Shown one piece after another: positions 6,716-14,703 of a DNA stretch of 22,550 nucleotides. Location of the stretch: the NCBI GenBank assembly GCA_002349525.1, contig DEDL01000010.1:1-22550 (forward strand), written 5' to 3'. Numbering within the stretch: position 1 is the first letter of the stretch; every line of letters begins with the position of its first letter. The position numbers and the translations under genes are program-made. Origin of the DNA: Lachnoclostridium sp. UBA2905 (GTDB lineage Bacteria; Bacillota; Clostridia; Lachnospirales; Lachnospiraceae). The notes below the pieces were generated by a model. The model was not told where the DNA came from and did no database searches. It saw only the letters and a program-made list of their open reading frames with translations.

Positions 6716-6737
6716 TAGATTTTTTTACTGTTATAAG
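6710..6737 (+). promoter_or_regulatory. Candidate promoter of polA
   Basis: TTGCAA (6710-6715) and TATAAG (6732-6737) are 16 nt apart and lie 48 nt before the polA start. The -35 hexamer is the same six bases used by the tRNA-Leu promoter on the other strand. Other AT-rich -10 candidates follow (for example TATATT at 6739), so the exact box is uncertain. Confidence 0.45.
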
Positions 6738-6785
6738 TTATATTATTATGTAGGAAAAACGATAGAACAGGATTGGAGAGTAAAC

Positions 6786-9500
6786 ATGAGTAAAATATTA
6801 CTTATTGATGGACATAGTATTTTAAACAGAGCATTTTATGGTGTGCCTGATCTGACTAACAGTAAGGGAATTCACACTAATGCTGTTTATGGTTTTTTGA
6901 ATATAATGCTTAAGGTTATGGATGAGGAAAAGCCTGACCATATGACGGTTGCATTTGATGTTAAACATCCTACCTTCAGACATAAGATGTATGAGGCATA
7001 TAAGGGTACAAGAAAGCCTATGCCTGCAGAGTTGCATGAACAGGTGCCTGTTATAAAGGAAGTACTTAAGGCCATGAATATATGTGTTGTGGAAAGACCG
7101 GGTTATGAGGCAGATGATATAATCGGCACAATAGCTGGAATTAGTGAAGACCAAGGGTATGATGTTACTATTCTTTCTGGTGACAGGGATCTTTTGCAGT
7201 TAGTTACCAACAAGGTTACTCTCCGGATTCCTAAGACAAAGGGTGGTAAAACTGAGGTTATAGATTATACTCCTGCAAAGGTGAAGGAAGATTACCAGCT
7301 TTTACCAAAACAGATAATTGACCTGAAGGGTCTTATGGGAGATTCCTCAGATAATATACCGGGACTTCCCGGGGTTGGCAAGAAAACTGCTACCAATCTT
7401 TTGCTTCAGTATGAAACAGTAGAAAATGTTATTGCTCATGCTGAGGAAGTGAAACCAAAGAAGGCAAGAGAGGCACTTGTTTGTCATCCTGAGCTTGCAA
7501 CCATGTCAAAGGAGCTTGCGACTATAAAGGTTGACTGTGAACTTGATTATGATATAAATGATGCACTGGTTGAAGATATGTTTAATAGCGGGTCATACAG
7601 GTATATTAAGGATCTTGAGTTTAAGTCCTTACTTGCCAGATTCGATGCATCCTGTAAAGCTGTGGATGAAAAGCTTGTTGAATATGAAGTCAGTGCTGAT
7701 AAAAATGTACTTGATAAGCTTTATAATACAATCAGCCGCAGAGATAATACTGATGACTTTGCAGCAGTTCATTTCTTATGGAACGATACCGGAAGGGTTA
7801 AAGAGAAGGAACTGACTCTTTTTAATGTGGGCATGGCTGAAAATGATGAGTATGTCCTTGATGGAATGATATTTTATGGATGTGGCCAGGAAAAAGCTTA
7901 CGTATTTATGAACTGGGGTAGTTCATTTGATGATGATATAAGAAAATTTATTGATGACCTGCTTAAGGAAAAAGTGGATGTTTCCATGTATGATGTTAAG
8001 AGAGCTCTCAAATTCCTTAATTTTTCTTATAGAAGGGGTCTTTACGACGCAGGAGTTGCAGCATATCTTCTTAATCCACTTAAGGATTCATATGATCCGG
8101 ATGATATTGCAAGAGATTATCTTGACAAAAATATCCCATCATTTGCCGAGAAATTTGGAAAAAGCAAGTCTGGTGAACTTTTAGAAGAGAAAAATGATGA
8201 GTATATTGAATATTCGGCTTTGGTATGCCAGATTCTTTATAAGGGAATTAAGACTATGACTGACAGACTTAAGGGCGAGGATATGTTTAAGCTGTATACA
8301 GATATAGAGATGCCGCTTATATTTACTCTTAACAATATGGAAGAGGCCGGAATTAAGGTGAATAAGCAGGAGCTTCATGAGTACGGTGAAAGTCTTACAG
8401 ACAGAATAAATGAACTTGAGAATGAAATATACCAAAGAGCCGGTGAAGAGTTTAATATTAATTCCCCTAAGCAGCTTGGAGTTATATTATTTGAAAAACT
8501 GAAGCTTCCATTTGCCAAGAAGACAAAGACCGGATATTCTACCTCAGCAGATATACTGGAAAAGCTGAGAATAGAAGATCCTATTGTGCCTGCAGTATTG
8601 GAATACAGACAGCTTACAAAGTTAAAATCCACCTATGCAGATGGACTTGCTGTATATATAAAAGAGGATGGAAGAATTCACGGAAAATTCAACCAGACTG
8701 TAACGGCAACAGGAAGAATAAGCAGTACTGAACCAAATCTACAGAATATTCCGGTAAGGATGGAACTGGGAAGAAAGATAAGAAAAGTGTTTGTTCCGGA
8801 AGATGGCTGTGTATTTCTTGATGCGGATTATTCCCAGATTGAATTAAGAGTTTTAGCTGACATGTCCGGAGATGAAGCATTGATATCTGCCTACAATGAA
8901 AATATGGATGTTCATGCAACAACGGCTGCCAAGGTTTTCCATGTTGATATTGATGAGGTAACTGCTGATTTGAGACGTAAGGCTAAGGCTGTTAACTTTG
9001 GAATAGTATATGGAATCAGCTCATTTGGACTGGGACAGGATCTTCATATTCCTAAGAAGGAAGCTGAAGAATATATAAAACGATATTTTGAGAATTATCC
9101 AAAGGTCAAGAATTTCCTTGATGGCTTGGTAGAGGATGCCAAAAAAACAGGCTACAGTGTTACAAAATTCGGACGACGAAGACCTGTACCTGAGCTTTCA
9201 TCCGGTAATTTCACGCAGAGATCATTTGGTGAAAGAGTTGCCATGAATGCGCCTATTCAGGGAACTGCTGCAGATATAATCAAAATTGCAATGATAAATG
9301 TGGATAAAAAGCTTAAGGAGCGCAATATGAGAACAAGGCTTATATTGCAGGTACATGATGAGCTTTTGCTTGAAGCACCGGAAGATGAAATAGAGATGGC
9401 TTCCCGTATTCTTAATGATGAAATGGTAAATGCTGTTAACCTTAAAGTGAAAATGGTTGCAAGCGTTGAAAAGGGAAGTAACTGGTACGAGGCGAAATAA
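6786..9500 (+). CDS. polA: DNA polymerase I
   Basis: This 904-residue protein fills gaps and removes RNA primers in replication and repair. The N-terminal 5'-3' exonuclease domain (about 1-290) is complete, with LLIDGHSILNRAF, GYEADDIIG, LSGDRDLLQL and the helix-hairpin-helix GLPGVGKKTA. The C-terminal polymerase domain has motif A DADYSQIELR (679-688), the O-helix RRKAKAVNFGIVYG (730-743) and motif C QVHDELLLE (855-863). The middle 3'-5' exonuclease-like domain (about 310-490) shows no DxE motif where one is expected, so proofreading is probably lost, as in Bacillus and Thermus Pol I. GGAGAG at 6775-6780 supports the ATG. Its stop codon overlaps the coaE start by one base (TAATG), so the two are translationally coupled. 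Confidence 0.97.
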   Translation: MSKILLIDGHSILNRAFYGVPDLTNSKGIHTNAVYGFLNIMLKVMDEEKPDHMTVAFDVKHPTFRHKMYEAYKGTRKPMPAELHEQVPVIKEVLKAMNICVVERPGYEADDIIGTIAGISEDQGYDVTILSGDRDLLQLVTNKVTLRIPKTKGGKTEVIDYTPAKVKEDYQLLPKQIIDLKGLMGDSSDNIPGLPGVGKKTATNLLLQYETVENVIAHAEEVKPKKAREALVCHPELATMSKELATIKVDCELDYDINDALVEDMFNSGSYRYIKDLEFKSLLARFDASCKAVDEKLVEYEVSADKNVLDKLYNTISRRDNTDDFAAVHFLWNDTGRVKEKELTLFNVGMAENDEYVLDGMIFYGCGQEKAYVFMNWGSSFDDDIRKFIDDLLKEKVDVSMYDVKRALKFLNFSYRRGLYDAGVAAYLLNPLKDSYDPDDIARDYLDKNIPSFAEKFGKSKSGELLEEKNDEYIEYSALVCQILYKGIKTMTDRLKGEDMFKLYTDIEMPLIFTLNNMEEAGIKVNKQELHEYGESLTDRINELENEIYQRAGEEFNINSPKQLGVILFEKLKLPFAKKTKTGYSTSADILEKLRIEDPIVPAVLEYRQLTKLKSTYADGLAVYIKEDGRIHGKFNQTVTATGRISSTEPNLQNIPVRMELGRKIRKVFVPEDGCVFLDADYSQIELRVLADMSGDEALISAYNENMDVHATTAAKVFHVDIDEVTADLRRKAKAVNFGIVYGISSFGLGQDLHIPKKEAEEYIKRYFENYPKVKNFLDGLVEDAKKTGYSVTKFGRRRPVPELSSGNFTQRSFGERVAMNAPIQGTAADIIKIAMINVDKKLKERNMRTRLILQVHDELLLEAPEDEIEMASRILNDEMVNAVNLKVKMVASVEKGSNWYEAK

Positions 9501-10084
9501 TGAGAATAATAGGTTTTACAGGGGGAATAGGCAGTGGAAAAAGTACAGTGCTTAAGGCCCTTAAGGATATGTATGATGCAGATATTATTATGGCTGATGA
9601 ACTTGGACATCTTGCCATGGAAAAGGGATCAAAAACATATAACTGCATGGTGGAAAGCTTTGGAGAGAGAATACTTAACAGCGAAGGAGAAATAGACAGG
9701 GGAAGTCTTGCAAAGGTCTTGTTTTCCGATGAAAAAATGCTTGAAAAGCAAAACTCGATAGTCCATCCGTTTGTTAAGGAAAAAATCAGGGAAATGCTTT
9801 GCGAAAGCAGGAAAAATGGGAAAAGTATTGCTGCAGTTGAAAGTGCAATTATGTTTGAATCAGGCTGTGACAAATTTTGCCAGGAGGTCTGGCTTGTGAG
9901 TGCACCTTCTCATATCAGAATCGAAAGGCTGATACGCGACAGGGGTTATTCTTATGAGAAGGCCGAGGAATTCATAAAACGCCAGAAGAGTGATGATGAA
10001 TATATGAAATTATGTAATAAAGTTATTATTAATGACGGCGACATAGAAAATATTTATAAACAATTGAGAAAATACATAGAGTAA
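9500..10084 (+). CDS. coaE: Dephospho-CoA kinase
   Basis: This 194-residue cytosolic enzyme phosphorylates the 3'-hydroxyl of dephospho-CoA, the last step of coenzyme A synthesis. The P-loop GGIGSGKST lies at residues 8-16. The ADELGHLAMEKG segment (about 32-43) is the substrate-binding DxxxH-like region, IVHPFVKEKI lies at about 87-96, and the lid-type RLIRDRGYSYEKAEEFIKRQ is at about 138-157. Length is normal. It overlaps the polA stop codon by one base, a common Firmicutes arrangement (polA-coaE), so its expression is tied to polA. No separate ribosome binding site is needed, although GGTACGAGGCG precedes the ATG. The next gene begins 51 nt later on the same strand. Confidence 0.95.
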   Translation: MRIIGFTGGIGSGKSTVLKALKDMYDADIIMADELGHLAMEKGSKTYNCMVESFGERILNSEGEIDRGSLAKVLFSDEKMLEKQNSIVHPFVKEKIREMLCESRKNGKSIAAVESAIMFESGCDKFCQEVWLVSAPSHIRIERLIRDRGYSYEKAEEFIKRQKSDDEYMKLCNKVIINDGDIENIYKQLRKYIE

Positions 10085-10135
10085 TGAACATTCATGTGTT
10101 ATACTCTAAAATATTACGGACAGGGATGTGTGATA

Positions 10136-10927
10136 ATGAGATTTTGCAGTTTTGCCAGTGGCAGCAGTGGTAATTGTGAATATGTAAGTGATGGCAGTTC
10201 TAATATTCTTCTTGATGCAGGTATAAGCACAAAGAGAATTGTGGAGAGTCTTTCAGAGGCCGGAACAAAGCCGGAGGAGTTAGACGGAATATTTATTACC
10301 CATGAACACAGCGATCATATTATGGGACTTAACGTTTTTGAAAGCAGATATAAGCTTCCGGTATACGCCACTGAGGAAACTCTTGAAGGAATTGAAAGAG
10401 CAGATAAAAATGGAAGAATAGATACATCATTATTCAGACCGGTAACTCCGGATAAGAAGATTAGTATAGGTGACATGGAGATTACACCATTTTCAACCTC
10501 ACATGATGCCGGTAATCCTGTTTGTTATACTATTACTTCAGGGGATGAAAAGATAGGAATGGCAACAGACCTTGGAGTATTTGATGATTATACAATAGAT
10601 AATCTTAAGGACTCTGATATATTATTTATCGAGGCGAATTATGATCTTGCCATGCTTCAGGCGGGAAGATATCCCTTTAGTCTGAAAAAGAGAATACTTG
10701 GCAATAAGGGTCATTTATCCAATGATATGAGTGCCAACCTTATTCTTTCACTTCTTGGCAGGAAGGTAAAGCATGTGTTTCTGGGGCATTTAAGCAAGGA
10801 TAACAACTACCCGGAGCTTGCCTATGAAACAGTTAAGTATGAGCTTAACAAAGAATATGGAGATATTTCGAGATTTAATCTGACACCTGCAGCCAGAGAT
10901 ATTATGTCCTGTATGGTGAATATATAA
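10136..10927 (+). CDS. MBL-fold metallo-hydrolase of the YycJ/WalJ type
   Basis: This 263-residue metallo-beta-lactamase-fold protein begins MRFCSFASGSSGNC, the hallmark start of the YycJ/WalJ family. The zinc-binding HxHxDH motif is HEHSDH at residues 56-61, and the later metal ligands fit the TSHDAGN, ATDLG and HLSKDN segments. Family members are thought to be nucleases or phosphodiesterases tied to cell-wall and DNA-replication control, but the in vivo substrate is not settled. The frame is open back to an ATG at 10094, but family alignments start at MRFCSFASGSSG. The local ribosome binding site is weak (AGGG near 10122), and an in-frame GTG at 10130 is an alternative. It probably belongs to the polA-coaE transcript. 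In Bacillus it follows the walRK operon, so the context differs. Confidence 0.9.
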   Translation: MRFCSFASGSSGNCEYVSDGSSNILLDAGISTKRIVESLSEAGTKPEELDGIFITHEHSDHIMGLNVFESRYKLPVYATEETLEGIERADKNGRIDTSLFRPVTPDKKISIGDMEITPFSTSHDAGNPVCYTITSGDEKIGMATDLGVFDDYTIDNLKDSDILFIEANYDLAMLQAGRYPFSLKKRILGNKGHLSNDMSANLILSLLGRKVKHVFLGHLSKDNNYPELAYETVKYELNKEYGDISRFNLTPAARDIMSCMVNI

Positions 10928-10985
10928 TTCAAATAATGTATTTAAATTAATATATTTATAAATGAGCAATAGAAAGGATACCATT

Positions 10986-11258
10986 ATGAAAAAGACAATT
11001 ATTACAGTAGTAGGAAAAGACAGTGTAGGAATCATTGCAAAGGTATGTACATATCTTGCAGAAAACCAGGTTAATATTCTTGATATTTCACAGACAATTA
11101 CCGGTGGTTATTTTAACATGATGATGATCACTGATATAAGTGGAAGCTCAAAGAAATTTGATGAGCTTTCAGATGAACTTGATGGAATCGGAGAAGAAAT
11201 CGGAGTAGTTATTAAACTTCAGAGAGAAGAAATATTTGTAAAAATGCATAGAATATAG
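10986..11258 (+). CDS. ACT-domain protein (UPF0237 type)
   Basis: This 90-residue protein consists of one ACT ligand-binding domain: TIITVVGKDSVGIIAKVCTY at the N-terminus, VNILDISQTITGGYFNMMMI in the middle, and a short helical tail. Stand-alone ACT proteins of this size (UPF0237) usually bind amino acids and act as regulators. The start at ATG 10986 follows AAAGGA (10973-10978) by 7 nt; an in-frame ATG 24 nt upstream is less well placed. It sits 11 nt before the PFL/DUF711 gene. The same pairing is widespread in Firmicutes, including streptococci, which implies a shared function, perhaps sensing the ligand that the PFL-family protein acts on. No good promoter is visible upstream. A TATAAT at 10923-10928 lacks a matching -35. 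Confidence 0.92.
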   Translation: MKKTIITVVGKDSVGIIAKVCTYLAENQVNILDISQTITGGYFNMMMITDISGSSKKFDELSDELDGIGEEIGVVIKLQREEIFVKMHRI

Positions 11259-11269
11259 GAGAGAAGAAC

Positions 11270-12634
11270 ATGTTAGATATACGTGAAGTATTAGAAACCA
11301 ATGAAATGATTGAAAAAGAAAATCTTGATGTAAGAACAATCACTCTTGGTATCAGTTTATTAGACTGCATTGACAGTGATCTTGATAAGCTCAATGAAAA
11401 TATATATAACAAGATTACAACTCTTGCAGAAAATCTTGTATCAACAGGTAAGGATATTGAAAAGGAATTTGGTATTCCAATTGTAAATAAGAGAATTTCA
11501 GTTACACCAATTGCTTTGATTGGTGCCGCTGCATGTAAAACACCAGATGATTTTGTTACTATTGCAAAGACTCTTGATGATGCAGCCAAAAAAGTAGGAA
11601 TAAACTTTATCGGTGGATATTCAGCTCTTGTATCAAAGGGTATGACTAAGGCTGATGAAAATCTTATACGTTCAATTCCAAAGGCACTTAGTGTTACAGA
11701 TATGGTATGTAGTTCTGTTAATCTTGGTTCTACAAAGACAGGGCTTGATATGGACGCCATAAGACTTATGGGTGAGATGGTTCATGAGGCAGCATATCTT
11801 ACTAAGGAAAATGATTCAATTGGATGTGCAAAGCTTGTTGTATTTTGTAACGCACCTGATGATAATCCATTCATGGCAGGAGCATTTCATGGTGTTACAG
11901 AAGCTGATGCAATTATCAATGTTGGAGTCAGCGGACCTGGTGTTGTTAAGAAGGCTCTTGAAACAATTCATGGAGAGGATTTCGAAGTTCTCTGTGAGAC
12001 TATTAAGAAGACAGCCTTCAAGATTACGAGAGTGGGACAACTTGTTGCAAAAGAAGCTTCAGAAAGACTTGGAATACCATTTGGTATTATAGATTTATCA
12101 CTTGCACCAACTCCTGCAGTAGGTGACAGTATTGCTGATATATTTGAAGAAATGGGTCTTGAAAGAGCAGGTGCTCCCGGAACAACAGCAGCCCTTGCAA
12201 TGCTCAATGACCAGGTTAAGAAGGGTGGAGTAATGGCTTCATCATATGTTGGAGGACTTAGTGGAGCATTTATTCCTGTAAGTGAAGATCAGGGTATGAT
12301 AAGAGCGGTAAATGATGGAGCTCTTACAATTGAAAAACTTGAGGCAATGACATGTGTATGCTCTGTAGGACTTGATATGATAGCAATTCCTGGAGATACA
12401 CCTGCAACTACTATTTCAGGAATTATTGCTGATGAGATGGCAATCGGAATGGTTAACCAGAAGACAACAGCAGTACGTATCATTCCTGTAATCGGAAAAG
12501 ATGTTGGAGATACAGTTGAATTTGGAGGACTTTTAGGTTATGCACCTGTTATGAAGGTGAATTCATTTGGATGCGCCGACTTCATTAACAGAAAGGGTAG
12601 AATTCCTGCTCCAATACATAGCTTTAAGAACTAA
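11270..12634 (+). CDS. PFL family protein (DUF711/UPF0210)
   Basis: The protein has 454 residues, the standard length for UPF0210/DUF711. Recognisable blocks are ENLDVRTITLGISLLDC (about 18-34), FIGGYSALVSKGMT (about 113-126), GVSGPGVVKKALE and the glycine-rich C-terminal PVIGKDVGDTVEFGG. Structures from the family resemble the ten-stranded barrel of pyruvate formate-lyase and ribonucleotide reductase, but there is no obvious glycyl-radical motif and no confirmed reaction. TAGGAGAG precedes the ATG. It is 11 nt downstream of the ACT-domain gene and 17 nt upstream of pepD, forming a tight operon. The presence of a dipeptidase suggests peptide or amino-acid metabolism, which is inference only. 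Confidence 0.92.
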   Translation: MLDIREVLETNEMIEKENLDVRTITLGISLLDCIDSDLDKLNENIYNKITTLAENLVSTGKDIEKEFGIPIVNKRISVTPIALIGAAACKTPDDFVTIAKTLDDAAKKVGINFIGGYSALVSKGMTKADENLIRSIPKALSVTDMVCSSVNLGSTKTGLDMDAIRLMGEMVHEAAYLTKENDSIGCAKLVVFCNAPDDNPFMAGAFHGVTEADAIINVGVSGPGVVKKALETIHGEDFEVLCETIKKTAFKITRVGQLVAKEASERLGIPFGIIDLSLAPTPAVGDSIADIFEEMGLERAGAPGTTAALAMLNDQVKKGGVMASSYVGGLSGAFIPVSEDQGMIRAVNDGALTIEKLEAMTCVCSVGLDMIAIPGDTPATTISGIIADEMAIGMVNQKTTAVRIIPVIGKDVGDTVEFGGLLGYAPVMKVNSFGCADFINRKGRIPAPIHSFKN

Positions 12635-12651
12635 TATCCGGAGGCAGATAT

Positions 12652-14106
12652 ATGGTTATAGATTATTTCAAAAAGATAAGCAGTATTCCAAGAGGCTCAG
12701 GGCATAATACAAGGATAAGCAACTATCTGGTTGATTTTGCCAGGGAGAATAACTTAAAATATTATCAGGATGAATATGAAAATGTAGTCATATATAAGGA
12801 TGCCACACCGGGTTATGAGACCTGTCCCCCACTTATTCTTCAGGGACATATGGACATGGTTTGTGAAAAAACAGGGGACAGTGACCATGATTTTGAAAAT
12901 GAAGGTCTGGTTTTAGTTGAAAATGATGGCTTTTTAATGGCTAAGGATACAACTCTTGGTGCAGATGATGGCATTGCCATTGCCTATATGCTTGACATTC
13001 TCACCAATGACAAGCTTATCCATCCACCTCTTGAGATGCTTATAACAACTGACGAAGAGATAGGAATGGAGGGGGCAAAGCATTTTGATGCCGGTGTGCT
13101 TAAGGGAAGACATATGATAAACCTGGATTCAGAAGAAGAGGGCTCATTTGTCTGCGCCTGTGCCGGTGGAGGCACAGCTGCCATAACCTGTCCTGTAAAA
13201 AGAGAGAGCTTTGGCGGAGAACTTATAACGATAGAAGTTAATGGCCTTAAAGGAGGCCATTCAGGTACGGAGATTGATAAGAATCGTACCAATGCATGTA
13301 AGCTTTTAGGAAGGATTCTTTCCTACCTGCCTGTTGATTCATACAGAATTCTTGATATATATGGGGGCAGGAAGGATAATGTTATTCCAAATGAGGCTGT
13401 GGCAAAGCTTGTGGTAAGCGGACAGAATGTAGATTACATTGATGAGCTTATCAGTGAGGCAGCAGTTATTGTAACTGATGAACTTTTAGTATCCGAACCT
13501 GACCTTAGTGTAAGCATTTCCTATGATGATCCTGAAAATGAGGACGAAAGCTATGAGGTTATTGATATGGATGCCTGTGTCCGCCTGTTGCATGCCCTTA
13601 TGTATATTCCAAATGGTGTACAGGTAATGAGTGCAGCAATTCCGGGAATGGTTGAAAGTTCAGAAAATATAGGAATACTTGAATGTGGAGAGGACAATAT
13701 TAAAATTGTTGTATCCATGAGAAGCCAGAAAAAAACTTATATGGATTATATGACGGGTATTCTTAAAAATATAGCAGATATGATTGGGGCTGATTTTGTA
13801 GTCTCAGGTAAATATCCGGGATACGATATGAGTGAGAAATCTGATTTCAGGAATCTCATGTCCGGGGTGTATGAAAACATATATGGTAAAAAGCCTGAAA
13901 TATGTGCCATTCATGCAGGCCTTGAAATTGGTGTTTTGGCAGATAAGATGCCTGGACTTGATATTATATCCATTGGACCGGAGACGTACGATATCCATAC
14001 GGTCAACGAAAGGCTTGACCTTGCATCTGTTGACAGAATCAAAAGCTTTCTTTTAGAGGCACTTGATAAATTTGCTAAGAAATATGCCAAAGATACAGAT
14101 ATTTAA
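12652..14106 (+). CDS. pepD: Aminoacyl-histidine dipeptidase (M20 family)
   Basis: This 484-residue cytosolic metallopeptidase cleaves Xaa-His dipeptides such as carnosine-type substrates. M20 zinc ligands are visible: H66 and D68 in GHMDMV, D105 in LGADDGIA (bridging), and E135/E136 in TTDEEIGMEGA, the catalytic and metal-binding acidic pair. The GLKGGHSGTEID segment (about 198-209) belongs to the lid/dimerisation domain, and a C-terminal catalytic half with AIHAGLEIGVL and SIGPETYDIHTVNE supplies the last ligands. Length is normal for PepD. GGAGG at 12640-12644 supports the ATG. It closes the ACT-PFL-PepD operon. Twenty bases after its stop begins a long hairpin that reaches into the next gene. 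Confidence 0.94.
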   Translation: MVIDYFKKISSIPRGSGHNTRISNYLVDFARENNLKYYQDEYENVVIYKDATPGYETCPPLILQGHMDMVCEKTGDSDHDFENEGLVLVENDGFLMAKDTTLGADDGIAIAYMLDILTNDKLIHPPLEMLITTDEEIGMEGAKHFDAGVLKGRHMINLDSEEEGSFVCACAGGGTAAITCPVKRESFGGELITIEVNGLKGGHSGTEIDKNRTNACKLLGRILSYLPVDSYRILDIYGGRKDNVIPNEAVAKLVVSGQNVDYIDELISEAAVIVTDELLVSEPDLSVSISYDDPENEDESYEVIDMDACVRLLHALMYIPNGVQVMSAAIPGMVESSENIGILECGEDNIKIVVSMRSQKKTYMDYMTGILKNIADMIGADFVVSGKYPGYDMSEKSDFRNLMSGVYENIYGKKPEICAIHAGLEIGVLADKMPGLDIISIGPETYDIHTVNERLDLASVDRIKSFLLEALDKFAKKYAKDTDI

Positions 14107-14126
14107 GTTAAAAAGACTTCTAACTT

Positions 14127-14185
14127 TTTAATCCTTTTCATAACTTGTTCTAAGGGGATGAGTTTGTGAAAAGGATTAAATTTTT
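14127..14185 (+). terminator. Terminator-like hairpin overlapping the start of the spoIIM-like gene
   Basis: TTTAATCCTTTTCA (14127-14140) pairs perfectly with TGAAAAGGATTAAA (14167-14180), 14 bp, extendable by a G-U pair and two A-U pairs to 17 bp. A T5 run follows at 14181-14185. The 20-nt loop holds the AAGGGG ribosome binding site and the right arm holds the GTG start of the next gene. It could end the pepD operon, hide the start codon, or both. Confidence 0.5.
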
Positions 14186-14699
14186 ATGTGGAATATTTTT
14201 GCTACTGATTTTGGCAGGAGTTATAACAGGAAGTATATTTCTTGATTCCTATTACAGTGCTTTAAAAGATGTAACAGATGATTTTTTGGATAATATTATT
14301 AATCATGCAATGTATATGGGAGATAAGGAAAAGCTTGCACTGTTTGGAAAGCTTGTGATTGACAGAAGCGGGCCATATATTCTCATGTGGGTTCTTGCAG
14401 AATCAAAATATGGATTATATTACCTGCTTTGGTTTATATGCTCCAGAGGATTTAAGATAGGTTTTGTATGCAATTTTATTGCCAGGGCTTACAAAGAAGA
14501 AGCCCTGGCAATAATTCCAGCTTATTATTTTCCACAGTATCTGCTTTATGCAGTTGTTTTTGGACTTGTCATAATATACGTTATATTTAGAACAGTTAAA
14601 CACAGGAAAACATTATTTGTGGCCCTATGGTTTCTTTTGATTGCAGGATGCTTTCTGGAAGCATATATAAATCCGGAAATTTTCACCCTGCTATTATAA
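14166..14699 (+). CDS. SpoIIM-like sporulation membrane protein
   Basis: This 177-residue integral membrane protein has about four hydrophobic segments (roughly 5-26, 68-100, 113-140 and 147-166). The block RGFKIGF (94-100) followed about 22 residues later by PQYLLY (123-128) resembles the conserved core of SpoIIM, which reads KGFxxGF...PQNLIY. SpoIIM belongs to the SpoIIDMP complex that thins peptidoglycan during engulfment of the forespore. It is slightly shorter than usual (about 190-215). The start is GTG 14166, with AAGGGG at 14153-14158. It gives a basic MKRIK n-region directly before the first membrane segment, and no in-frame ATG lies nearby. The start codon lies inside a hairpin and a second perfect hairpin lies in mid-gene. 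It is convergent with the DAHP synthase gene, four bases apart. Confidence 0.62.
   Translation: MKRIKFLCGIFLLLILAGVITGSIFLDSYYSALKDVTDDFLDNIINHAMYMGDKEKLALFGKLVIDRSGPYILMWVLAESKYGLYYLLWFICSRGFKIGFVCNFIARAYKEEALAIIPAYYFPQYLLYAVVFGLVIIYVIFRTVKHRKTLFVALWFLLIAGCFLEAYINPEIFTLLL
14476..14514 (+). repeat. Perfect 15-bp inverted repeat inside the spoIIM-like gene
   Basis: TTATTGCCAGGGCTT (14476-14490) and its exact reverse complement (14500-14514) flank a 9-nt loop. The arms contain the unusually GC-rich core GCCAGGGC/GCCCTGGC. It encodes about residues 104-116, between the two conserved SpoIIM blocks. No T-run follows on either strand. Confidence 0.85.
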
Positions 14700-14703
14700 A
14701 AAA

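Noticed and set aside
7558..8184. Two plus-strand frames (85 and 77 codons) inside polA
   Set aside because: They are +1-type shadows in the degenerate exonuclease region; polA itself stays open throughout, so there is no frameshift.
9442..9873. 143-codon minus-strand frame across polA and coaE
   Set aside because: Antisense of two recognised genes; composition is a mirror of their codons.
10923..10928. Perfect TATAAT at the end of the YycJ-type gene, as a promoter for the ACT operon
   Set aside because: No acceptable -35 at 15-19 nt and no extended -10 TG; the match overlaps a stop codon in AT-rich DNA.
13157..13178. CTGTGCC/GGCACAG hairpin inside pepD
   Set aside because: Seven pairs only and in a conserved Gly/Ala-rich coding block; likely chance.
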